Shown here: positions 1-11,889 of the stretch, piece after piece | Layout of the letters: each line of letters opens with the position of its first letter | How positions within the stretch are numbered: the stretch's first letter is position 1 | From: Oryzias latipes | Taxonomy: Eukaryota > Chordata > Actinopteri > Beloniformes > Adrianichthyidae | Direction of reading: 5' to 3' | Assembly: GCF_002234675.1 (NCBI RefSeq) | Contig: NC_019866.2 | Coordinates: 2,718,583-2,782,582 of the forward strand | DNA: 64,000 nucleotides | Translations under genes and position numbers: made by a program | The notes under the pieces: generated by a model | What the model was told of the DNA's origin: nothing | Seen by the model: the letters and a program-made list of their open reading frames with translations, nothing else | Databases searched by the model: none

Positions 1-2369
1 AAGGGTCAAAAATACACGTGGGAGTGGTCAAAACAACTACACACCAGCAACACACCTCATGATAGATAAGCTACATGGAAGAAACGATGCAGCTGCAGGT
101 GTGAGATCTCACCTGAACTCCTGAGTCTTTTTGATGATCTTTGCTCAGTTGCAGGTGAACTCTGCTGCGAGTCCATTGACTGTGCCTGAGAACTGGACTG
201 AGCGATTGAGACATCATCCATAGAAAATAGTTATAGTTATATCCATAGAAAATAATCACATTTTCACAACACGGACGCCGCCACGTTGGAGCCAGACAGC
301 GTCAGTCAGCAGTGATTGGTCCGAGTCGGATTGAGTTTCTATGGCAACCACTCTCACCAATTAGGAGTGAGCTTATTGGAAGAGAGCTACACAAAATCTG
401 TCAATCAAACGTTTTGAATTTTGCAATGCACGTTCAGACCAATAACAGAGGATGGACCACAGCCGAGGTCACATGTCCCACTTTCTGTCTTCCCGACATC
501 ACAAACTCGGTTAAAAAAGACAGAAAATGCTAATAAGTTTCCCACTTTGGTCTGGTTTGGTTTGCGTTCACACACAACAGTCTAAGAAGCAAACCAAAGA
601 CTGACCAAACGACCTGGAATGACTCATTTCTGCTCACTCAGGGGAGATATCGGCCAATCAAGACGTCAAAAAACACAAGAAGAAACCCGGATAGTCCTGC
701 TGATTCCCTGAAAATCTCTCCAAGCTACACTTCCATAACTTCGTAAACAATCGATCGCAACATTTCACAATTTTGTTGTGAGTCCAGCTTCCGTGGGGAG
801 CTCGGTGTGATTGTGTCTTTGTGATCACGTTCTTCACTTTCAAGTGCACCAAAGTTCAGGTGAGCTTTCACAGTCGCCAAACCAACATGGTCACGTTTCC
901 ATGTCATGTTTTGTCTCTCCGCCTGTCAGTCGCAGCGGGTTCAGGCTAATGCTCAAGTTCATTTCCCTCAGTGTAGACAAAGAGCTCTCAGCAATAGGTG
1001 ACGGGAAGGGGGGCTGCTTTGTGCCAACAGTTCCGTCCACGACTAAGAGGTCTATTTTGGATGAACGTCTGACGCATTTTTTTTTTTAATTTGTCTCAAA
1101 ACAGCACAATCTTTGGTAACACTTTGGAGAATTCAACAAAAGATGATCAGAGTAGGTCTTTTAATGTCTGACTTTCAGTTCATCCATCCAGATCAGAGGG
1201 TCTGTTCGGTTGCCCCCCTTCACTCGTATCTGAACAGTTGAAGTTTATTTCTCAAATGCCTCCTGCAGTTTGGATCCATCACAATCGGTTGGTGACAGCA
1301 ACTGCTTGAACGTTGGATGGAGATCCGTTGAGGGCTGAGGATGGAGGTTGGTTTGTGGCTCCGGTCTTGTTCGCCGACACAGAAGCAGCTGCTGCGGCGG
1401 AACAGCACAGAGGTGGAACACCTTATTGAACGTTGCATAAAATAAAGTGGCAATGTTTGGTTTTGGTGCCACAAATGTTCACGCTGGGCTGCTCATGCAA
1501 AGCAATCAGGCACGGCGGTGGAGGGATGATGATTGGAGCTTGTATTGCTGTGATCAGCCATAAACTGCTTGAAATGGCAGAGAATCCAGGAGGAAAAGTC
1601 CAGATTCATATTTGTGAAGCAAAAAAAGAGGAAAGAATGATTCCTAAAGATGTGAAGCCTCTGTCCTCTCCGACTTTCTGATTTTTCTGTGGTTAGAAGC
1701 TGACCAGAGAGAAACTGTTTCGATTTGGGGACCAAACAAAGGCAGATAATTGAGGTGACAGGAGGTAAAGCCTCCACATTTTGTTCAGGCTCAGACGGAT
1801 GTTCCTCACAGAAAACTAATGATGCTCTCCGTTCTCAGGAGCAGCTCTGCAGTCGGATCCGACTCTCTTTGTTGCCCCACAACCCCGGCTGGTATTCCCG
1901 GACGCCCTGAAATCCAAAATGAAGCATTCCCTGGAAGTTGAAGCTTATCTACAAGACGAGACGAAGTGGACACAGGAGCTACAGGGAATACATCTTTTTT
2001 ATCTCACAGCTAATGAAAGGGCCGTCTCCTGGGTAACTGCTGGTACCATTGTCATGCAGGGCCGGGGGGGAAGGGGGTGTTACGGAGCCCTGTGGGCTCC
2101 ATCGGGGCTGAAAACGCACGGGGAGCCCGGACGAAGCCCCAGATTTATTGCAAAGCTGGTTTTGTGAAAGTTCAACTAACTTGACAAAACGAGGCTCCGC
2201 AGCCTCACAAACCGCTCCACCCCAGGAGGCGGAGGAAGAAAAACTCCGCTCTGTTAAAATACCGACTCCACAAATGTAACCACGCAGGAGCGCCGGTGAA
2301 AGCCTGCGTTCAGGCCGGCACCACTTCAAAGCAGAACCTTTCTCCCAAAGATGAGGAGATAAATATGAT
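1..2369. other. Intergenic stretch, no gene recognised
   Basis: No reading frame here has a recognisable protein motif or consistent splice context, and the longest frames are under 135 codons. The sequence is of mixed composition. A GC-richer patch lies near 2,050-2,300. No tandem repeat or strong palindrome was seen. An exon of a distant gene that I do not recognise cannot be excluded. Confidence 0.5.
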
Positions 2370-2812
2370 GTCAATTTATTAAGTCACTTCTGCAAGTTTT
2401 CCCACAGTAAATGATCTCCACTTGTCAACTTTTATGCAACTTCTGAGCTGCAAACAGGGAGACCAGCAAATTCATGGTCCTTTTGGTGTTTTCACTATTT
2501 TCTTGCGACAGTTTTCTGATGATGGAGGACATTTATTTAAAAAAAATTAAGCTTCAAATTGCATTTCTGAGCATTTCTTTATTCAAATGGTTGTGAATCA
2601 GGAGCAGATGAAAAGATGCAGGTTAAAAAAAATCATATTTTTGACGTAGAAAAATAGGTTGGGCGGGGCCACAAGCTCCCTGCTCCGCCCCCATTCTGAT
2701 GCATCCACCTGCAGACAAATAGATCCATGAACGTCTTTGTTTTTCACTCGTTTGAGCTGGAATCTGGATCTAAAGTGTAGGGATGGATTATTCCAGAAAA
2801 ACTCAGGTCTGC
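2370..2812 (+). repeat. Dispersed repeat family A, partial copy
   Basis: This copy shares long near-identical blocks with copies near 18.46 kb, 36.4 kb (opposite strand) and 41.65 kb (opposite strand). The shared blocks include a terminal segment around TGGTGTTTTCAC, a middle block with a GGGCGGGGCCACAAGCTCC-like core, and GAGCTGGAATCTGGATC. No protein is encoded. The family looks like a non-autonomous DNA transposon or SINE-like unit of about 600-700 bp. Its class is not certain because I could not define target-site duplications. Confidence 0.7.
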
Positions 2813-4089
2813 TCGCCGTTTTGACCGACTGGGAGAGCTTTGAAAACAGATGAAAAGAAGATCAGAGTGATAACTTTTGCATCCGTCCTTTACATAAGCG
2901 GTCTTGTGGCTTCTTTTTTTAAATGACAAAATGACGTTTAACCCGTCTGACCAAAGCGGGACCTCAACAACGGAGACGCTTCTCTCCCACAGCAGCGTCA
3001 CGGCAACCGCTCAAGCTGTCAAAGCCTTTCACTTTTCTGTGTTTCAAACACACAAACTCACAAAACAAGCAGAAAAGCTTCGTTGCATCTGATGACGATT
3101 AGAAGAGCTGAGGTCATTTCCAGGGTAAAGCTGGTTTGGAGGCCAGGTTTCTGGCTTTCTATGACTGTTTTCCACCTGGTCCTCGCTCAGCAGACTTGAG
3201 ATGTCTGTTTGCCGCTTTTCTTCCTCCTTTCATCAGAGATCTAAAGATCAGTCTTCATTCAAAAGGTTTAAATTTTGAAGCTGCTTGTAAATCATTTGGA
3301 TCTTAAGTTAGAACATAAAGCATCAGTTCGGCCAACAAAGCATCTGGATCCTTCAAGGTCACAGAAACGATCAGCTGATCACTGCAGGTGGGACTTTAGG
3401 CCTAAAGTCCGGCTGGGAGTGTGTGCGTTTGCCTTGGTGTGTGTGTGTTCTTCTTTGTCAGGAGGACACAGGCGGAGGGGCTGTCTGACATCCATCACAT
3501 GCATCACGCTCTGTGTAACAACAAGGAAACAATGGTGGGGAAACAGTGGGAGGGCCTCTGCATTCATCCCACCAGGCAAGAGGACCTTCTTTTGTAGGTG
3601 TTTCAGGGCAAAGAATGAGGCCGACATGACAACCTCGTTTGTGCTGCGACTAGTAAAACTCCACAGCCGGCTGGGAGGAAAAACACCGTGACCCAATGAA
3701 CTTCGGACAGTTGTCGAACGCTGGAGGAAGGTCTCCGAAAAACAAGAAAGCGTGCACAAACATCAGGAACAAAAAAAAACACCACACGAACGCTGCAGGA
3801 ACGTCTCAAGATTTCACGCCGTTTCTGGGCTTCGTGGAGACACAAGCGCGTTTGGTAAGACGAGTCTGCAGACTCCAGACTGAGCGGATTCCGTTTCCAC
3901 CGGCAGTTAAAGCACTCCATACCATCATACTCCCACCAGCAGAATCTGTGTCCATTTCCACAGCTTCAGGTGGATCTGTAGCTCTGTTCCTCAAAGCTGT
4001 AAAACATTTTCTAAAGAAATTCTGTACGTTCTCAGGGATCCTGTTGCTGTGAGGTCACCGTATGTGTTTGTCAGTTTGAAGCTGAGTTG

Positions 4090-4275
4090 GACTTTTACTG
4101 ATGGCCATATCAAGAAATGCCTTTGAACTCCCCTAACCCATGAAAATGGTGTTTTTAACATGTTCTTGAGGCCTTTTTCTGACACTGGGGGACATACAGT
4201 AAGAAAGTTTCCTTTTCTAATGACCCCTGCCGCTCTGCAGAAACTATGTTCTAGAAAATGACACTTTGTCTTGTC
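4090..4275 (+). repeat. Dispersed repeat family A, internally deleted copy
   Basis: The left block (CATGAAAATGGTGTTTTTAAC and ACATGTTCTTG) joins almost directly to the right block (CCGCTCTGCAGAAACTATG), so the middle of the family A unit is missing. It lies in a gene-free region. Confidence 0.65.
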
Positions 4276-5487
4276 TTTAATTAATTGATCAGTAGATGAC
4301 CGACCCGAGTCGTCGGAACAGACGTCCGATCACCTTTACTGAATTTTTAGGCCACACCTGTTTGGACTTCCATCATCAAAAGGCTGAAAGAATCTTTTTC
4401 ATTTGGGTTTCCATGTTTTTGTTGTCTTGGCGTGACTGCTGTGCTTTCATTATTCACACAGCCTTCGTGGTGGTTGTTGTTGTTTGATGCCGTCCAGGTG
4501 AAGGCCCGTGACTCCGAACAATGCCCTCTGAACACCAGCGTCGGTTACCAAACAGGCTCTCGGCTTACGCCGCCACATTTCACACCGACTGTTTCCCCTC
4601 ACCTCATCCTGCAGCTCTCATGCGAGCCCGAAGGGGAGGATCAAGGTTTAACGGCTCCGTTCACAGCTTTGTGTGTGAGCACAGCCAGTACCTGTATGCA
4701 GTGTGAGCACGCCGCTCCTCCTCTTCCTCCTCTGAGGAGCAGGAGGAGGAGGAGGTTCCACCTGATACCTGCTGCAGTGTTTGTGGCTCGCCTGAGAAAC
4801 CTGCGCCCCCTTGGCGGTTAAAGTGTGACCTTGGCCGGGCGAGTCCGGGCCTGCCTCTGAATGCCAGGAATTGGACCGAGTCAATGAGGAGAGAAAATGG
4901 CCGTCTGGGCCAAAGGGGGGCACACCGGCCTCCGTCATTTTCTCTCTCCTTTCTCCTCCTCTCTCTGGACTCTTGGCACGATGCAGAAGATACGTTCTCT
5001 CTCTTCCAAACTCTTGTTTGATGTCTTTATTTCTCTGTTTGCTTGGCAGCAAAAGGGGAGTCCTGAGACGCTGCTGCTGCTGCTGCTTTACATAACTTAA
5101 AGTCTGCCTGGAATTGGGGAGCGCTCGCAGCCACAATAGTGACAAAAGCCGTCCGGCGTGATGATGCAGACCTCCGCCCCCTCTCTGCTGCGTTCATTCA
5201 GCCTCGGCCGTGTGTGTTGTTTGTGTGCTGGATGCGTCCACTCGGTGACTTGATGCGAGTGGACGTGGGATCCAGAGTTCTCACAGCGGCCGTGATTTCT
5301 GCTGACGTCACGTCGCTCTCCTCGCCGTTTATGGAGAAGAGAAAAAAAAAAACCTTGTTTGCTCTCACGCGTCTCAGACAGACGGGAAGGGCTCACTTCA
5401 TTTGTGTTCATTCATTGGGTCTCGATTTACAACCGAGACTGTCTGCAAAAAAAGAAAAACTACCATTTTTAAATCAAATTTCAATAT

Positions 5488-5880
5488 TTGAAGGCCCATC
5501 CTGATGGAATTTGTTGTTTTCAATGTGTTCTTGGGGCGTTTCTCTCATGATGGAGGACATGTGTAAAGAAAATGAAGCATGTCTGATTATTTCTTTGTTG
5601 TTCTAAATCAGTAGCAGGTGAAAAAAGAAGCTTGTAGATGTGATGTGGAACCACATCGCCTGAGCTGGAATCTGGATCCAAACCGAACGGCTGGAAAGCT
5701 CTGATTTCACCACTGATGTTAGGGCTGTAAGCTAGCGGGAAGGCGCGTAAACAGGTGGATAATGGCAAATGAGGACAGGCTTACTCTGCACCAACAATAA
5801 TGAATGCCTGCCGCTCTGCAGAAACTGTGTCCCTGAAAACGACATCATCATAATCAAAAGACGTTCACACGTCATCCAAT
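5488..5880 (+). repeat. Dispersed repeat family A, nearly full copy
   Basis: Order of blocks matches other family A copies: the ATGTGTTCTTGGGGCGTTTC block, the GAGCTGGAATCTGGATCC block, a GCTGTAAGCTAGCGGGAAGG block, and the terminal CCGCTCTGCAGAAACTGTG block followed by AATCAAAAGAC. It codes for nothing. Confidence 0.65.
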
Positions 5881-6371
5881 CAGAGCTCGATGGCGTGTGC
5901 GGGTGAAGAGTTGCGGCGTGTCAAAGACTGTGTGTTACTTAGGCGACATCTTTGGTGTTTAAGGGTTAAATAATTGGTTTGCATTCCAAACCTCTGACAT
6001 CGTTGTAGTTTTACTAACCTCCTGAGTTCGCGAGGCCCTTTTTTGTCGTCAGGACACGTTTAATTATGTCAAAACTTTTGATTGGAGCTGCAGATGACCT
6101 GTTCTTCTGCCATCTTTGGCGTTCCGTTGAGGAGAGGCCTGGCTGCAGCTGGAGGATGCGGGTTCTCCGCCTGGTTGGCAGCACCGAAACCGCTCTGCGG
6201 TTCTTTAATATGTGATCCAATAACCTCTGCGGTTCAGGAATGATTGACCCGCAGAAAACCGGCTGACAGTCGACACGCTTCGTAGCGGGAAACGGCTCTG
6301 GAAATGCCGTCCTCGCAGGCGCAGCCAACACCGCCGCTGCCTTCACGGACGGGTGAGTCGGTGGGGTCGGT

Positions 6372-6399
6372 GGGGGGGGGGGGGGGGGGGGGGGGGGGG
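6372..6399 (+). repeat. Poly-G run (28 bases)
   Basis: Uninterrupted run of G. It creates a spurious poly-proline frame on the minus strand. The exact length is likely unstable in assembly. Confidence 0.95.
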
Positions 6400-6531
6400 T
6401 CTGTGTTTGTGTGGGGCGATCTTCACACCCCCCACCACCGGGATCAGACAAACACTTATTAACTGAGAGGAATGCAAACAGGGAGGAGGGGAGGGAAGGA
6501 GGGGAAGACATCACTCTCCCTGCCTCCTTCA

Positions 6532-6551
6532 CCCCCCCCCCCCCCCCCCCC
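6532..6551 (+). repeat. Poly-C run (20 bases)
   Basis: Uninterrupted C run about 130 bp after the poly-G run. The opposite-composition runs could pair as a G/C hairpin or assemble wrongly. Confidence 0.9.
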
Positions 6552-8469
6552 TTTGTGAAGGGATGGATCCCGAGTTTTCCAGAGGGAAGCAGCTCGCCGA
6601 CAGGCCTTTGGAGGTGGAACATTTCCACAACTTCCGATGTAAAATGTTAAAAGCAAAGTAAACTAAAGGAAAGATTTGAGGTTTTCTTCAAATCAAAGAA
6701 AAAACTACACAAGTAATTTTATTTTAAAGTTGTTGTTTATCATTTACAAATGTAATAGTTTCATTGTGTCATGAACTATAATAGCTAATATCTTCATTTA
6801 TGATTAAGAGTAATAATTGAATTACTTTACTAGCGTATGTGGACATATTTTCCTATCATTTTTCAATATATCTTTGTATAGATCTAAATGTATGTTGTTT
6901 GTCTGATGTTTTGGCTTTGAATGCTTGAAACAAACCATTTCCTCTTCCAAATGACTTAAATTTTCAACAAAAAACTTTTCTCTTCTTTTTTTCTTGGCTT
7001 TTGTGGTTCTTTGTGGAAACATGTTCAATATTTTAAAGTCATTACAGAAGTTAATAGACGATCATCCACCTGAATGTGTGTTTGGTCAAAAGCTGACTTT
7101 AAAGAAAAGTAATTTAGAACAGTTTGCAGAACAGTTTTTCTGCCTGTGGATGGAAGTTGCACTGAAGTCTTAGCCCCAAAGGCCCTACAGGTGGATATGG
7201 GCTGGAGAAAAGGAGCAAATCTGTAGGGGGCATGCAAGTGACCCGGATGACATTTCAAGGTCGTTGACTGCTCTGTAAATTTGTTCATGCATGCATTTTT
7301 ATTTCTGGGCCTCAAGGAAACTGAAAGACACACCCGCACTTCCCTCGAGATGCAGCCGCTCCTCACTACGACCCTCCACGGTCCCTGAACGACCCAAAAC
7401 CCAGCAGAACCGGTACGCCATGCGGATGCGTCTGGTTGTCAAGTTTGGATTCAAAAGGTCTTTCAAGCACAAAATGTTAACTTAGAACTGTGAAAAATTC
7501 CACTTCTGGGAGCAGAAACATCGATTAAACGGTGAACAGTTTGATCACGTCATGGTTTAGCTTAGACTCCAGACTCGGACTTGAGTCTCACTCAAGTCCT
7601 GAGATGTTTATTTGTTTGATTTTTGATTTTCAATGTCAGTTCTTGAAATAAAATTTTGTTCAAAGTATCTTTATGAGAATTTGTCACAGTTAGATATTAA
7701 TTTTCAACCATAAGGTTAAAGACTCGAGGATTGACTTGGATTTGTCACTGCAACTGCAAAAACTGCAACAGAAAATGCAAACCTTTGATGTTGCTACATT
7801 AACTTTAAAAAAAAAGGAAACGAATGTTTGTGTTTATTCAGGTTAATCATCTGCAAACAACGCTGAAAATAAAACTGAACTAGGAAATGAGCGCGGCACG
7901 TGTGAAGGTGTGGAGGTGTGGAAAGCATTTGCAAACAAAGCCAGACAGAGAGCTCCCTCCCTCACCTGACGTCGTCTGCAGGTGATCTGTCTCTGATCTG
8001 CTGAATCTGTTGTCATCTGTGCTCACTACACAACAAACAAACAGCCCTTTCACACAAAATCCAAGACTTCCTGAGGTTTGAAGACGTGGATCCAGAGACG
8101 CAAACAGGAAACGCAGCCAACCAGTCAATAGAGTAGAAGAGTTCAGTGTTTAATGTATGGAATGCACTTTTTAAAACTATTTGTTCAACATTTTTTATAT
8201 TAGTTGTGTTTTTAATTTAGTTTAAAGAAACAAAAACAAAAAAAATTATGGATCCAAATTCAGGAAAATTTCATCTGTTTGGCAAAAGTTGCTAAACACG
8301 GACCTTAAAATGGACCAGAGTGTTGAAATATTCTTCATTTTCTTTGAATTTCTCAGGTTAAATAAAACATTTTATCAGCAATAAATGAATCAAATGGTCT
8401 AAAAAAACATCTTAATTTCAAATTTTTATCGATAAAACAAGTCTGACAGGTCATTTCAGTCATCGTGTC

Positions 8470-8530
8470 CTAAAAACTTGACGTTAAATCATAATTCACT
8501 TGATGTTAAATCATAATTCACTTGATGAAG
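8470..8530 (+). repeat. Short tandem duplication, about 23-bp unit
   Basis: The unit GTTAAATCATAATTCACTTG occurs twice in succession with one altered junction base. It is a simple local duplication. Confidence 0.8.
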
Positions 8531-8544
8531 TCATGAGTCTGTCA

Positions 8545-8640
8545 CATAAATGTGGAGGTTTTTGAGAAACTATTGAAGTGGCCCTAAGATGGAACCTTGT
8601 GGAACTCCCAAACCAACTGTGAATTTGGGGGAGGGGTCAG
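8545..8640 (-). mobile_element. LINE reverse-transcriptase scrap
   Basis: On the minus strand the stretch ending near 8,580 reads [11 protein letters not shown], the conserved block preceding the YADD motif in CR1/L2-group reverse transcriptases. The frame is broken soon after and no YADD follows. It is a short dead fragment in gene-free sequence. Confidence 0.6.
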
Positions 8641-9331
8641 AAACACTGTTTAAGAAACATTGAACAGGATTTTTATTATTCGGGTTTTCATTGAAGCTTC
8701 TCTATGTGAAGTTAGTCGTCTAAATGTTTTTAAGTTGATCCTAAATTGTTGGATTTTTATTTTTTTATTGTCCAGGGATTCAAACCTTTGGCATGCTGTT
8801 GCTTTTATCAGACAAAATTTCAACTTTGAAGGAATCTAAGTAAACTTGGTTTTTGAGCTGTTGTTTAGTCCGTTCCCAGATTTCCAGGTGGGACGTTTGA
8901 AGGTAGTTGGATGAGTTTTGACTCCCCAAAAATCTTGAGTTAGCAGAGAACTCTCCGTTTTGGTTTCAGTCAGTCGGTGTAAATGTCCACCAAAGCTTGG
9001 AAGTCCGAACAGTTTCTTTATGTTGAGAACCCGTTTTCTTCCATGCAGCAGAAAACCTGTTAAAGGGTTGAATCCTCATCAAAAGTCACAAAATCCATTT
9101 TCCTCTGGGAAACTTGGTGAAGTTTCTGGAAATACCCCACAGTTCAGTCGTTCGGGACTTGGCATGAGCGCCCCCCGCTGACCACAGTGAGCATCGAAGT
9201 CAGATGACGAGAGAAGAAAAGTGGTCCTGGAGAATGTGGACCTGCAGCCGTTTGTGGAAAAGGTTGAGATGATCCAGAGAGGAGGTTCCTGGGATCCTCA
9301 GGATCGTGAGAACCGGCTGGGATCAGGCCAG

Positions 9332-9613
9332 CCTTTGATGGGAACCAGCCGCTGATGCCGACTGAAGCCTCTGATGGGAACCAGCCTCTGATGCCGGCTA
9401 AAGCCGCTGATGCCGACTGAAGCCCCTGATGGGAACCAGCCTCTGAGGCCGGCTGAAGCCCCTGATGGGAACCAGCCTCTGAGGCCGGCTGAAGCCCCTG
9501 ATGGGAACCAGCCTCTGATGCCGGCTGAAGCCTCTGATGGGAACCAGCCTCTGAGGCCAGCTGAAGCCCCTGATGGGAACCAGCCCCTGATGCCGGCTGA
9601 AGCCGCTGAGGCT
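9332..9613 (+). repeat. 36-bp minisatellite
   Basis: About seven to eight copies of a 36-bp unit containing GATGGGAACCAGCC, CTGAGGCCGGCTGAAGCC and small variants (GATGCCGG for GAGGCCGG). Because 36 is a multiple of three, open frames persist on both strands, the plus frame repeating a DGNQPLRPAEAP-like dodecapeptide. There is no flanking coding evidence, so I treat it as a tandem repeat and not a gene. Confidence 0.9.
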
Positions 9614-9693
9614 GAACATCATCTGGATTCATGTGAATAAAATGAAGACGTGTCTGACTCTCTCATCCTGGCACCTCTCGTGGTCACCTTGCA

Positions 9694-9694
<1 letters not shown>

Positions 9695-9723
<29 letters not shown>
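9695..9723 (+). repeat. Poly-C run (29 bases)
   Basis: Uninterrupted C run about 80 bp downstream of the minisatellite. Confidence 0.95.
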
Positions 9724-9724
<1 letters not shown>

Positions 9725-9938
9725 GACTGGCCTGGCTTCTTCAGACAAGTCAACATTCCCATAAGAAGCAGGAGCCCCCTCCCTGCCCCGAGCTCACAAT
9801 CCGACGGTTATTCAGCGCCTCGGAGGAGCAGCGGATTAGGGAATCGGGGATCCTGAAAGGATGCCACACAGCCCGGGACTCAGGAGTTAAGCAGCCGTGA
9901 ATGAGATGTGGCGACCCCAATACAAAGCTACTGTGTCA

Positions 9939-9980
9939 GTGTGTGTGTATGTGTGTGTGTGTGTGTGTGTGTGGGGGGGG
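9939..9980 (+). repeat. (GT)n microsatellite followed by a G run
   Basis: A GT dinucleotide tract with one TA interruption ends in a run of about ten G. This is followed at 10,061-10,077 by a 17-base C run. Confidence 0.9.
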
Positions 9981-10279
9981 GGTGACGTCAGCGGGGGACT
10001 CGAGCAGACAGACGCTCCTGCATGGTCCACGCTTGAGTCGGAGCTGCGTTGGGCCCTCCGCCCCCCCCCCCCCCCCCTCCCAATGGGGGGCCCCCCGCTT
10101 GGCCTCAGAATCTCATAGTGGTCTCCATGGGGATGAGCAGGGCTGGCAGAGCTATCTGACTTACTGGAAACGTGGTTTACTGTTGACTCTCAGGAATGGT
10201 GGTGGGGGGGGTCTGCTCCGTCTAGGGAAAGGCGGGTTGGGGGTCGGGGGGCTTGAAGTTAGCTGAGCTCACAGTCAGG

Positions 10280-11380
10280 TGAGACCAACCTGCAGGCTTT
10301 TAGGAAAAAGCAGGAAAATTACAGGAAGTCTTTCTGTTTGTCAACCTTTTCTTTTCCTTCTGAGTTTGTTCTTTTGGTTTTTTACATTTTATGACTGAGA
10401 TGCAATTTTTTGACATTTTCTGATCTTTTCTTGTCCTGCAGGTTCCTGTTGTTCTGCAGTTAAAAGTTGCTTTCATTGATTTTGTTGGAAAAAAGAAGTA
10501 CTTAAATAAACTGTTTCTCAAAATAAAACAAAATATTACAATTTTAATTCAAACTATTTTGATTTCAGGTAATTTTAAAAGTTTGTCTCAACATTTTATA
10601 ATCAATAGTATTTAAACATATATCTATCTGTGTCAAACATTTTTACAGAAATATTGATCTAAAATCCTTGAAACTTTAAAAAGCTCCATTTAATTCTAAC
10701 ATGAAAGAAAAAAGAAAAAAAGCTCCAGAGGATTAAAATAAAAAAAAGAAATTTAAGAGAAAAGTTGTGTTTCTGCGCCCTCAGCTGGACAGAAGGAGAC
10801 CTGGATTAAAATAAACCATTAAAAATACTTTAGTATATAAATATATTTGCAGACGTCAAACCCAAAAGATTTTTGTCTCCTGACATGAAGCTCCATCATT
10901 TAAACAAGATTTTTTTTTAAAAAACAGCAACTTAATAAAACACAAAAACAAGAAACACTTTGGGGGAAAAAATCGTTATCAAAACGGACTTCAATTTAAT
11001 GACAAAAACTCAAAGAAAAACATTTTAAAATAATAAGATCTTCAAACGGAAAAGTCTGTAAAAGTAAATAATAAATGTTTTATTCATAATTTAGAGTTTA
11101 AGAATATAAACCTGAAGTCAAGCAGATCTTTACAGAAATTCAGCCATCGTCAGAACTAAACTAAAATAAAATAAAAATAAAAAAAGGCTCGAGATGAAAA
11201 ACAAAGATTATTAAAATAATAAGTCCAAATTAATTTTAAGAGAATTTTAAAAACTTCGTGATCAGAAAACCCCCCGAAAATGAAACAGGTTGGATGTTTT
11301 CTGGACAATCTGAAACTTTTTCTTCAGACTTAAACGAATAAAGGTTCAAATCCGCCACAGTTGACCTTTGCCCTCCATCA
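10280..11380. other. AT-rich stretch upstream of amdhd2, nothing recognised
   Basis: A-rich and T-rich sequence with many oligo-A runs and stop codons in all frames. No ORF, repeat family or clear promoter element was seen until the base composition shifts to CpG-rich at about 11,385. Confidence 0.6.
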
Positions 11381-11384
11381 GCTG

Positions 11385-11889
11385 TGCGGCTCTTTCCTCT
11401 GCTGTTCGGATCAGCTGACCGGCGTCACGTGACTCCGCCCGCTTCCCTGTTTTTCCTCCGCGCAGACGGAAAACAGGCGAACCTCCGGTCCGGATCAGCC
11501 GCAGCTCGGCCGGTACCGGCATGCAGCGGTCCTCCGCGTTCAGGTGTCAGACGGCTCCGTGTGGATCGTCGCGCTGAGGACCCGCGGGTTTGATTCCCGC
11601 AGAGCTGCCGTCCACAACTTGGACGGAGCTTCCCTGTCAACCTGAGCCGAAAATCTGAGGTTCGTTCAAGAGGTTTTAGTGCAAACGAGGTCAAAGTCTG
11701 CAGCCACGCTGATAAGACCGGAGCGGAGCGGAGCCACAGACTCCAACCTGAAGGATCTTTTCTCTTTTAAACATTTCGGCTTCTGCTCTTTCTGAACTCA
11801 AACTTTTCCACCTCAGAATCAGCGTTTGATTCTTCCTCCGGCGCGTCTCCGTCATCTGCAGACGGGTGGAGTTGATCTGGAAAGCAAAC
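11385..11889 (+). promoter_or_regulatory. CpG-rich promoter and 5' UTR region of amdhd2
   Basis: After a kilobase of AT-rich DNA the sequence becomes rich in CpG (roughly 11,390-11,620) immediately upstream of the amdhd2 start codon. It holds a palindromic E-box (listed separately) followed within a few bases by a CCGCCCGC GC box. No TATA box was seen, as is usual for CpG-type promoters of widely expressed genes. The transcription start and any 5' UTR intron cannot be fixed from sequence alone. Confidence 0.65.
11424..11433 (+). promoter_or_regulatory. Palindromic E-box GTCACGTGAC (CLEAR-like / USF-type site)
   Basis: A perfect 10-bp palindrome matching the CLEAR consensus bound by TFEB/TFE3/MITF and also suitable for USF1/2 or MAX. 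It lies about 460 bp before the start codon in the CpG-rich block, next to a GC box. Binding is inferred from the motif only. Confidence 0.55.

Larger units (their letters stand above)
2813..8480. other. Intergenic stretch with family A copies and G/C runs, no gene recognised
   Basis: Apart from the listed repeats I see no gene. GC content rises at about 3.4-3.7 kb and 4.5-5.4 kb, where several overlapping frames of 90-165 codons occur on both strands, as expected from composition alone. A (GCT)n run lies at about 5,069-5,086. From 6.65 to 8.5 kb the sequence is AT-rich. Confidence 0.45.

Noticed and set aside
6014..6628. 204-codon minus-strand frame with poly-Pro
   Set aside because: It exists only because of the poly-G and poly-C runs; no domain, no splice or start support.
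9332..9613. CRISPR-like array
   Set aside because: Units are contiguous tandem repeats without unique spacers, in a vertebrate genome.
9144..9632. 162-codon minus-strand frame of QGLQPASEAGSH-type repeats
   Set aside because: It is the minisatellite read in one frame; the other strand is equally open and neither has flanking coding signals.
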